From: Onchocerca lupi
Taxonomy: Eukaryota; Nematoda; Chromadorea; Rhabditida; Onchocercidae
Length of the DNA stretch: 64,000 nt
Reading direction: 5' to 3'
Assembly (NCBI GenBank): GCA_028564675.1
Contig: JAOVVO010000386.1
Span: 1 to 64,000 of the forward strand
Both the position numbers and the translations under genes were made by a program. Under the pieces are notes generated by a model. The model made no database searches, was not told the DNA's origin, and saw only the letters and a list, made by a program, of their open reading frames with translations. Each line of letters begins with the position of its first letter. Positions within the stretch are counted from its first letter, which is position 1. Positions 41,461-52,559 of the stretch are shown one piece after another.

Positions 41461-42603
41461 GTGTTGCTTGCTTCTACGGTAATTTTTATTTCAGATATTA
41501 AAATGTGAAATTATCAATGTACTTCGCTATTGTTAAACTAATTTTTCCTCTTTTTCTTCGATCAAATGGTGCCATGATGACATCGTTAAATGATTATTGA
41601 TAACAATGACTATTCCTAATCCTGCAATATTTTATTTAAAATTGAGCACAATTTGATGGAAATGTTCTTTTCTATTCTTAAAACTAATCGCTTCAGAATT
41701 CTTCACATCACATCTGATTACAAAGCTGATTTGTCGTAATATCAATCAGTCACATCTTCTGACTGATAAACTGATGATTATGATCTCATTTTCTCTTCCG
41801 AATCTTATCGAGGTTTTCCTACCGACAGTTTGAAAATTTGGTCATGTAAATTCTTGTCAGATTTACGAGGGATGATACAGAATCACTGCAAGTATGTATG
41901 CAAATAATTTCCCATTGTTAACGCATCAGTCACTCTTTTTTGATCAAATGCATGATTATCAATAAGAATTGTTCAAATAAAGTAAACATAGAAGTAGATG
42001 ACATTCCTTAGTACATGATGATTATAAACAAATGTTACTATACCATGAAAATTACTAGTGATAAAATATTATTATTTATGATAATTACTTATGAAAAGAC
42101 GCGGTCGACAGAGTAGATTTTCATTATAACCACAATCGAAAAACTATTTCGAATCGCAAATCACTCGATATGTAGCAAAATGTTTTTACGTTTAATGATA
42201 GAAAACAAATATAAGATTTGCAAATTTCAAACCAAACGAAATTTTGAGATAAGAGTCGTTGTTAATACAACCAAATTAACTATTTGCATATTTCTTGAGG
42301 AAAATTATTATTCATATATTATATGTGAACAATGTAACGGTTAAGTTTCTGAATGGTGTATGAATTGATTGAAGACTGTAAACAAGTCTCTAGCTTACAG
42401 CACATTTCTGTTCAAATTTATTAATCGCTAATCTGTGATGAAGAAAGTTTTCAAAGTATTCCTCATACTTCTTGCCTTTTAAAGATTTATTTTTTCCGAA
42501 ATCTTCGGAATCAAAATCAACGAAATATAAAAATTTCATTTGTCATCATGCGCATATATATCAAGCAAATGTTGAGAAATACTTCAATTTGTGCAGAATA
42601 ATA
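41461..42603. other. convergent intergenic region
   Basis: About 1.1 kb between the facing 3' ends of the secreted-protein gene and the transporter. No gene or structured repeat recognised. Confidence 0.6.
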
Positions 42604-45600
42604 TCATAACTGAGTGAATGGGGATGGTGCATTGATGGGTTCGGGTCTCTTCAATATCGGTAAGTTACGCTTGCTGGACGTTTCACTAGTATCATCTAGA
42701 TTCGAAATTGTACTACTGGAGCGGTTTCGTACGAAATCTAAATCGATCGGTGTTATTGAAATTGAATTAAAACTCTGATGATCGCTGGAATCGCAATGCT
42801 GAAGCATATGATGCATAAGAAGTGATGTAGATGATGAAACCACACATGAAGTACTTCCTGATATTGCATCCACATTTTTCTCAAAATTCCTAAAACATTT
42901 TTGCGAAGTTTGGAGGAAGAAATTATTTTAAGGAAATATTATGAATGGTTTGCGAAGAAGTTTATCAGTGATGTCTAGAATTCGGTAATATTGCAATTTG
43001 AAATGATAGTTTAATCTATGAAAACTACAAATTAATTATTCATACTGCAATATACTTCGAATAGGCTAGCCTATAGTCTAAATCAAATTTTTCAACCGAT
43101 GAACTCCGCTTTAACAATTGAGATGGCCACCCATTGTCCCTCTTTACTGAACCATGCCAACTTATTCTCTGAAACAGATGATGAACTCAAAAGCTGCGCT
43201 GCTACTTTTGGATAATAAATTTTTTTCCGAAAATCATATTCCATGCTTGTTCTCAGTTCATATGAAATAAGATAGCAGTTACTAGCTGTAGTCCCAACTA
43301 ATGTATCATCATAGGAATTCAAAATTCAGTCACTGAATATTCAGGGTAATTCTTATCAATTCGATCAATAATTCAACGATGAAAACTACTCTTGAATAAT
43401 CGATTCATTTGTTGATAGAAAATGCAGAAGCATATTACCCTCATTTGCGACAACAACGGAGACGGAGAATTACATTTAGTTGATTTCAATGAGTTGTCCT
43501 CTAACGACGGTTTTCGCACCTGATCCCCCTTCTTTGGACGATAAATTACGGTATTTGTTTTCTCAGATATCTCAACTGTTGGTGGAGTACCAAATAGCGT
43601 TAATTCAGTAGAATTCCGTTGAATTAGAGATTTTCTGCTCAAAAATTTCTTGCTAAAACAAATCTAAAATTTCTTTTTAATAGTTAACTACTATCATGAT
43701 AAGCCCAGAATTTATAAAAATGTAAGGATATTTTCGGATTATTAAGAAAAATATCATGATTCTGGAAAGACTGTCATGCTCCAATAAATTCCTGTGATAA
43801 AAAAAAAAAAAAAAAAAAAAGAAACTTCTGTAATCTCTTAACTAGGACTATTTTGGTCATTAATGCAAAATATTTTTGGATAGTTATGACTGTTTTAATT
43901 GAGTTCTGTTGAAAAGGCTCATAAAGCTAACAATCAAATAAATCCATTTATTTTTGCGGTAAAATTAACTGTCAAATTTTATTTTTGAGAATTCCATTAG
44001 TTCAGACCTCAGTTGCTCATTATTTTGCTGATTTTCCGCATCATTTCCATCAACGAATCGATCACATAACGTTGCAGCATTCTTTTTTGCCCATTCATTG
44101 ATCATTTCCACCATTGTCTCATAACCAACGTCATCTATTAAACTTGCATTTGGACGGCGTGAAGATGCAACACGTGAAACTGGATCAACTATTGACTAAC
44201 AAAAAATTGAGAATCAGGAAAAGTTTTACCAAAACATCATTGATCTATTTTAGTAAAAGCATTCCTATCTTCCCAGTTTACTTCTTAAAACATTTCGTTA
44301 AATCTAAACGATCATTTTTAAATCCTGTAGATTTCCTAATTAGTCCACAAAATTTAGTGAAAAAAATTAAAATTGGAGCAAAGCATACCCAATAGTCGTG
44401 AATTTCGTCAGCAATGTGTTTTGGTCCTACTTCACCACCTTCATAAACATTTTTGTGTCTCCATTGACTACAGTCAAATGCAGACAATAATGACTAAAAA
44501 AAAAGTTTATTGAGATCATTCTAGTGGTGATATGATCTGATGATGGTCTGATAATGTTAATCATTTCCTTTAATTCATCCGCTAATTAATAGATGTTTGA
44601 CGGAAAATGAAAACAGAAAAGTATTACGCTAACAAGTATTTAAATAATACGAACCACACGGTTTCTCCACAATTCATACAATGTACGAAATGCTGTACAA
44701 GGAATAATAACAAGTGGACCAACCATCGTGAACCACGCAATTAATTCATAACGTAGCGGAAGTGAATAATCCTCAAATGTTACACGCTGTTGGCTAAATA
44801 TCGAAGTGATGAGCAGAAACTGAAAAAAAAGTAGCTCTAACATTATCAATGATTTGAATTAATCTTTGGACAGAGACCGCCGTTCCGTTCTCTTTTCCTC
44901 TTTATTTTCTGGAAAAAAAAATACACACATAAACAATTTCGAAGAATTTCTTAATAATTCTTCCTAAAATTAAAATGTTTTTCCTGAAAATTGTGCAGAA
45001 AATCTAAAAAACTGAAAAATCAAATTCTATTTTTCAGAATCTTAATTTATATGTAATACATTTAATACATCCCTCCAAATTATGATTATAAAATATGGAT
45101 CCAAATTATTCTACGATTCGTCTATATGAATCCGCAGTTTGCTTAGTTCTCCAAAATTTCAGCGATGCAATTTGTCTCATAAAGTTTTTCCCAGCTGAAT
45201 CACTAAGAAACACATCCATACACAATATGTTCTTCGATCAAAAAGGGATTTCTAATCTCAAAGAATATAATCATGCAAAAATTGGGAACATATCACTATT
45301 AATGACCCATCAGATCAATCTGAATGAATACAGTATCTATCACTGATCTTCGCTTTTGTTTTACCAAAATAGAAAAGGAAATATTTTCGTTTTCATCAAT
45401 ATATATATATTTTTTTTCATTTGCATGAATAGGTTGGCAAATTGCATCAATTCCGACAAAAATAATTCTGTTTTGACTTACCAGAAGAATACACGGACTA
45501 CAAAGGGACCATGTCCATCGGATATATCCACCAGTTGGCCCAAAGAAAAATTTTAATCTACGCCATAGATTAACTTGTTTGATACTTAAGTTTTCCGATT

Positions 45601-48145
45601 TAAGAACTTCTTTAAGACTTGTCGACACGCGTAACATTTCACCAACATCCGTAATAAAATTGTTTACTCCTAAATAATGACGGAGAAACTCGCTAATTAA
45701 CAAGTGCAAATCAGCATAGATATTTTCAGTAGGTGAGCAAATCAAATTTGACTAACACAATATTATGGCACTAACAATATATTTTCACATGCGTATCTTG
45801 TCAATAACAAACAGTGATTTGAATCAATGGAACGAATAACGCAAGAAAACATTTAGAGCGAAAAGCAATTAAATGGAAATTTCTTTTTTTAGAAACAATA
45901 AATTACCATAGATATAACAGATAAGTGTAATTTGTAGTAAACTAGGCGAGAATGTGTTCCAGTTTGCGTTCATATTTTCAATAGAATTGAACAGAAATAT
46001 GCCGCCCTAAATAAATTCTGTTCAAAGGATTAATTTTTATGAAAGTTAATGAAAATATATTGGCGCAGAATCACAAACACTTGTTCCAAAGATTCCTTTC
46101 TATTCTTTTTGAAATTATAAAAATCTTTGCTTATATTTGAAATAGCCATATGTGCCATTAGAAGTAAACATTTCATGAATTCGTATTCAAACAATATATA
46201 AATTCAAATTATACCCTGGTGGTGAGAGGAAGTCCACAGATAAAGCACATTATACAAAGGCAAACCATCAGGCGGGTTTCTGTTCGTTTATCCGTTTTGT
46301 TGAATTTACTTATAATTGATGAAACAATCATTTCAATCCTAGAATAAAAAAATCATCGAAACGCTTTAGAAATCTCTGAATGAAGATGAATTAATGTCTT
46401 CCTTAGACTCTGTTCATCATTCCTCAAAAATCATTCCTGAATTTTCACAGTTTCCATTGAAGATACCACGTAATAATTTCTTTTCTCAAAAATTAAATTA
46501 TTAACTACATTGGATATTTGCGTATTGTCAAAAGTTATTCCGTTACTTTATGTGAGATCACGCAATTAATCTATCAAGCCAGAATGTACTGATAATGTTA
46601 TCGTCATTTTCAGACCGCAAAAGCTCAAGTTTCGATTTTTCATGTTCTTTACTGGATTTGAAAATTATCAAAAGTACCATGCAAATTGCGCATCAATAGA
46701 GGAAAGAATGAGCATAGCAAAGAAAAGAATGGCGCAAAGTGGTCCCATCATATCCATAAATGTAGTAACGCCAGGATATATCGTAAATGCTATGTACAAA
46801 GGGTCACGTTCTGCAAAAAATATCAATTAAAATTAAGAGACTCTTGGAAACTCTGTTATTTTGAAATCATTCTTTCGCACTAAAAATCGTCATGAACGTT
46901 ATTAAGACTTACTCAGGATGTCATTAATTGGTCGCTGTTGGCTTTGAGCAATGAAACCAGTAAATGAAAATATGACCATTCCAGCAAGAATACTCGTAAA
47001 CGCATTACTAAAACTAACAACAAAGATTTACGCTGAGTTTTATCAACTTGTCAATTTGACAACGTAATGTATCCGGAATGGTCATTCCGGATACATTACG
47101 TTATTCTTGGGAAAAACGTATCAGTGGGAAACCATCACAGTATCTTGATGGCAGTGATCCAAGATATTCCAACTTGATACGTTATATAAATAGTTCGAGG
47201 TGTAAGCAATGATTAATTCTCCGCTTCCTTTCTTTCGGTTACCTTGATAATCTAATAACTTGTTTATGAAACGGAGAAAGTTTGGCGAAAACGTATCTGA
47301 ACGAAAACAAGATGCACAGTAATGCAATAGAATAGTTGTAATGAAGTCCTAGATATGCCTAATGCTTAATTGTTTTCAACCTTATCTTACTTTTATCAAG
47401 CCATACGATAACAACAGGCCTTACTAATACATGTAAGCATACATCAGAACAACCGCTATGGCATCACGATAAATATTATTTCGATATCTGCTGAAACTAG
47501 CCATGGATATGAGAGGGCCTGCATCGATACCCAACGAATAGAATACTTGTTCGGCAGCTGCTTTCCACATCTTTAATAAATGCTTAAATCTTCATCCTTC
47601 CTTTAATTAAATTTAAAAGGCCATTAATAAACCTTTGCTTATTAGCCACGACATAATATCAAATTTTACTGAAACATGAAACATATTTCTAATCGTTTTT
47701 AAAAATGAATATGGATCAGCAAATCACAATTTATCTGTACTATTGATAGCATAACAGTAAAACAAAATAGTTGGATTGTTAATGCTTTGAATCTCTTCAA
47801 GGAAGATGTATTGCAACAAGCAATCTTGCTATCAGATGCATTTTATCGGATAATTAGGCAAGCATGAGAAGAGTGATAGTCAATGAACTTATCTATTTGC
47901 ATGCATTTGACAAAATCACTAACCGGTATTGACCAAATTTTTCCGATTTCAGGCTTGAAAAGAAACATGAGACCTTGAGCTGCACCAGGCAATGATATAC
48001 CACACAAAAGAAGTATTCCCAGCTGAAAAGAAAAGTTTTTTTTATTTTATTATGTTCATTGTTATTTCTTATGTTTATAATGAGTTTTTAAATGTTTCTT
48101 GGATTAGAATTGTTGATAATTTTTTAAAATGTTTCTATAAGCACT

Positions 48146-48185
<40 letters not shown>

Positions 48186-51100
48186 AAGATTGTGTTGTTG
48201 CTTGGATGCGGTTTTTTGGCTTTTATTTTTTTTATTTTTTATTTTTTTTTTTTTTTGTTGTTAATTATGCCTCTGATGTCATTGGATGCTAGTAATTTTT
48301 TTTTTTTTTGTATTTCTATGGTCAAATACAGAAATTAAGATGACGGAATTCATTACCAACAAACAGGGTAAAGTTGATGTAATCGAAACAGCCCAACCGA
48401 TAGAACCAATTCCATTAAAAACTCCTAGGAATACAAGAATCCATGCAAATGCTAGAGAAACTGCCAAGTGACTTTGTATAGGACCAAGAGCCGCCGAATA
48501 CACAACATTCTCATTAGCCACAGAAAGATCAATGCTCGAAAAGGTTGCATTCAACAATGCCATTGTCACATTTGTCATCGTAAATTGACTATTTGGATAT
48601 ATCGCAACACGATTTAATACTTCGTAGCTGAAAATAAATTTTAATTAAGAATGTTAAAAATAAATGATAACGAATCAAGCAATATTATTGGTGTTCTTTT
48701 AGATAACTTACTGAAAATAAGCCTCAGGAGAAGAAATTGCATGAGGTTGCAAGAAGCATTCTGCTGGCCCATTCAGCAAGCAGCAAGGTGTATTTTTTGG
48801 CCATTCTGGAACAAATTCACAGAAGTAATAATAATTTAACAGCAACCAGGAGAAGAGAAAAGTGAATAAGTTGCAAATGAAATAAGCATTTTGAAAATGT
48901 AAAGGAAGAAAAAATTTAAAATTTATAACAAAAAATAAAAAAAAAAAAAGAAGGAAAGATGGAGAAAAATCAACCAGAAGAAACATAAAAATAACCTGGA
49001 TTGCATTGACTCCACGGCAAATCTCCAACAAAAAATCCTTTCAACGAAAACCAAAAATAATAGATCGACCAAGCAACAATGATATTATAATAAATCGAAA
49101 CTGGTAGGGCAAGAAGGACTAAGGTCCATCCGATACCTACAAACAAGGCAGTGAGTACCAAATGATATTATCAATAGCTTCAGTTTGTTTGAAGGTTCAC
49201 TGGAAGCAAGAAAATTTTTGATGCCACAAAGATTTCTACCTGAAGCAATAGGCATTAATTTCCGAAAAGCACCGCTAGCAGTAAGACCCGAATATTGTCC
49301 AATGCAAAGATGCATGAATACAATCGGCAACCCAAAAAGTGCCAAGCAAATAAAGTATGGTATCAGAAAAACGCCTAAAAGAACAGTAAACTGATTAAAA
49401 TAATAATATTGTATTTTGACATGAATATTCTGCGTACAAAGATTTGTAAACTGAGGAAATACTGCCATAAATGATATCTAAGCTTTCTTGACATAACAGT
49501 TAATTGAAATGAATATTCTGATTTTGTACAACGTGAGGTAGACGTGACATTTCACCAAAAACATGCAGATTCGCTAAAATGATCTTAGAATTAATAAAAA
49601 TGAATCGTAAAATGATCTTAGAAACGGTAAATTTATAATGAGAATGAAATGAAGAAGAGGATGAAACTCAAACTCACCTCCATGCTGATAAGCAACTGAA
49701 GAAAATTTCAATATATTTCCAACACCAACCGTAAACCCCACGATGGATAAGAAGAATTCAACCTAAAAAATTCATAAAAGATTTATTGTTTAATAAAAAA
49801 TAAATATTGTTATACTTTCTGTAGAAAATGTAATTTTCATCTCTTTTCCTACCTTTTTTGCAATAAATTTTATGAATTTTAGAAATAATCAATGGTCATT
49901 TTCCATACCTCTCATTTGTATCCTTATTTAAAACACTGTCTCAAATAAACTAACATCTTTATTACTCATTATTTTTTAATAAAACTTAAATTGCAGATTA
50001 TCCGCTTCCATCATGATGACATCGGATACATCAAAATGAATAAGAAGTATAAATTTAACTAATCTGAGACAGATACAGTAAGAATGAAATATGTTAAAGG
50101 AGATCAATTCAAATTTTGAAATGTAGAACTTGAAATGATTATTTCGAAAAAGTTTAAAACAATGAGAATTCTAAATCTCTATCGCAATAATATTTATCAA
50201 AAAGTTAAGAAATGCCGAAAAATCGTAGCACCTGAGTTTTCCACAAGTCTCGCACATTATCATCTTCCTCATTTCTGGTTTCTGTATCGTGACAAAAACA
50301 GAACAGTCCTAACCGGTTTCCTGAAGAAACATCTGCAGCATCAGCCGAAATGCTTATCGTCGGGTGTTTGTCCTCATCATATACGGCTTCTTCGTCTAAT
50401 ATTGCAAAACGCATAGTGGCGGTCTTCAAAATTTCCAAAATTCGTTTAAATTATATTTGAAGCGATTTTGATTAAAATATAAAATAATTGATAAGTATGA
50501 GAAGATACGGTTAGAAACAATCCTGGAAAATTGAATCTACAGCTGATGATTTTCATATAATAATTGAATTTCAATTTTGAAGAAAGAAACTTACACTTTT
50601 CTCAGGTACCACTTTATTTGTGCTTTGCCAACTTTTTCGCGTATTTTTAAGAATATTTAAATTATGTTTGTAGTAAGATGTAATGTGCACGGCATCGGGC
50701 ATTGCTGTAGTTATCAAACGATCTGTTTCATCCAATATTGACATGGCCTGTATCTGCAACTTAGCTGCTTCCATCGGTTTTGTGTTCGCCAGTTCTCGTA
50801 GTTTGATTACAATATCATCCATTTCCTAAAATATCAACATATCTAATTCTTCCAGATACTTTAATTAATTAATTACTATTCTATAATTACTATTCTTAAT
50901 TACTATTCGATTAAATCGTATTACATTTATACAGCATTTATTGAAAATTACTGTCAATCCACTCCAAACCTTTGCTAGAATCGTCATCGATTGGATTTTT
51001 AAAGAGCTCATACGAAATGATATATTAGTTTGGTCATATTTTTGAATAATCATGTCCTTATTTTGTAAACGGTATATAGAGGAAACCGTACTTCATCTAA

Positions 51101-51614
51101 TATAATTTCAAAAGATCAATATGGCAGAATGTGATGGCAACATAACTGGAAGAACTGGATCTACTTTTCATGCATATTTGAATTTACAATAATATCATAT
51201 TACACTAAATGGTACTGTTAAGCTATTTCTATTATAAATTCAACTCAATTCCATATTTTTATAATTCATTTTTAACCACTTTAATTAATATAAACGTCCC
51301 TATTCTCATATTGATGCACTCGTTCCCGATGACATTCACTTATAGTATTTGCAGTAATTTAGAGTGGCTAATTCATCTCCAGTATTGCAGTGTTTCAAAT
51401 GGTCGTTAATGTTAGCTGGTCGTCGATTTCTCATCAAAATAGCTCTTCACATTTTCAGAAAAACCGAAAAACTAACAGTTTGCATACACACCTTAGTACG
51501 ATCTTCCACCTGTGCATACTTCTTATGACCACTATTGCGTCGAGCAGTTTCTTCAATTTGATTGCGTAGTGCAACTTCCCAATTATTATTATTAGCAGCT
51601 AATGAATAATGCAT
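42604..51614 (-). CDS. divergent SLC6-type (sodium:neurotransmitter symporter family) transporter
   Basis: A 12-helix plasma-membrane transporter of the SLC6/SNF family. Core exons agree in phase: 49762-49678 (TM1), 49374-49240 (TM1-2), 49136-48996 (TM3), 48805-48712 and 48627-48357 (EL2, TM4), 48022-47924 (TM5), 47570-47443 (TM6-7), 47007-46913, 46810-46678 (TM8), 46338-46215 (TM9), 46006-45907 (TM10), 45669-45482 (TM11), 44819-44655 (TM12). The cytoplasmic tail follows at 44493-44389, 44195-44008 and 43652-43439, then serine-rich exons near 43310-43092 and 42890-42604 whose joins are unsettled. Upstream, 50423-50232 carries the N-terminal ...RDLWKTQ entering TM1. Exons 50825-50595 and 51614-51492 add about 118 residues in phase, but could be a separate small gene, in which case the start is 50438. 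Motifs seen include VGVGNILKF (TM1), GQYSG (TM2), QVFYSLGIDAG (TM6), NAFTSILAG (TM7) and SSIDAQF (TM8). Substrate unknown. The family match is sure, the ends are not. Confidence 0.85.
47048..47183. repeat. cluster of inverted repeats with a perfect 20-base palindrome
   Basis: Inside the transporter intron 47008-47442 lie, in order: a 7-base inverted repeat (47048-47062), a perfect 20-base inverted repeat with a 2-base spacer (arms 47061-47080 and 47083-47102), and a nested hairpin with outer arms AACGTATCA/TGATACGTT (47115-47123 and 47175-47183) and inner arms TATCTTG/CAAGATA (47141-47147 and 47160-47166). It may be a MITE-like element or a structured RNA segment. Confidence 0.9.
48148..48257. 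repeat. long poly-T low-complexity tract
   Basis: A T37 run (48148-48184) is followed after 40 bases by several further T-rich runs up to 48257. On the minus strand, where the transporter is read, this is an A-rich intron segment between the TM4 and TM5 exons. Run lengths may be unreliable. Confidence 0.85.
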
Positions 51615-52559
51615 AGTACTTCATTAAATAGCTAGAAAATAGAAAGTAATACACAACGTTAGAGTTTATATCATGCATACAGTTCTCACCAGCACTTCTC
51701 CAATGTTGATCTTTTCCCGAAACCTGTTTTTCACATTTAAACCACTTCAGCATTCTCTTTCACTTCATGCAGTTACGTGTGCAGTTACTTCATGCAGTTA
51801 AACACTTAGCTGTATAAAATAATATTTACATTCACGACTATCTTCGCTTATTTAATTCATCCTCACTCAGAAGTCAATCAATTACATAAGCTATCGGATA
51901 AGGGCGATTAGAAGAGCTTTTACTGCATGAACAAATTTATTTTCATATTCTTCATATGCAAAACAATTTACTATTGACTTTGAAATGCCAATTTCAGGAG
52001 CTTCCAGGTTTTTCTCCAGTGACTTAGAACTGATATGTGCTTGTACAATTCTTAAGACATTATCAACCTTGTTAACCATTCAATTCAAAATATAGGAGTG
52101 GAAATATTTGAAGAATGGAATTGCTACTGTATAAAATAGCGAATTTTGAAATATGTGTGTAATCCCTGTATTATTTTAAATATTTCTAAAAATAGAGAAG
52201 CTCGAACTCTGAAATTTCCGAACTTCAATATAGAATCGATCTAATAAAGAACTTATCTACAGATAATTTCTCTACCATTAGATTTTGTGTATTAAAAAAG
52301 TGACTAAGAAGATGGATTGCTTATATGTGTATAATAAATCTAGCAAATAAATTGTTATATACATAAACAAATTTAACATGAAAGTTTTTGAAAAACACCA
52401 ATTATAACAATTAAAGTCAAGTTTCATGTTATTTTTAAGCAGCGCAGAAAGAAAAATAAGAAATTTAATCTCAATCAAAACAATATTAATCTATCAATCG
52501 AATAAATCACAAAAGTGCTAACATAAGATTTCCATATAACTCAACAAATGAAATCCTAC
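51615..52559. other. intergenic region, transporter to WDR4
   Basis: On the minus strand the sequence just upstream of the transporter's distal start contains TTCTATTTTCTAG, a likely acceptor 17 bases before the ATG at 51614. The rest holds one doubtful small open frame (51891-52079) and otherwise nothing I recognise. Confidence 0.5.
51891..52079 (-). CDS. doubtful small ORF, 62 aa
   Basis: An ATG-started frame of 62 codons between two same-strand genes. The peptide has a balanced, protein-like composition and could form amphipathic helices (NKVDNVLRIVQAHIS, then FVHAVKALLIALIR). It shows no domain I recognise and no acceptor close to the ATG. It may be a real small gene, an exon of a neighbour, or chance. 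Confidence 0.25.
   Translation of the reverse strand: MVNKVDNVLRIVQAHISSKSLEKNLEAPEIGISKSIVNCFAYEEYENKFVHAVKALLIALIR

Noticed and set aside
45095..45556. Plus-strand frames opposite the transporter TM11 exon
   Set aside because: They are antisense shadows of, or adjacent to, the conserved minus-strand exon 45669-45482.
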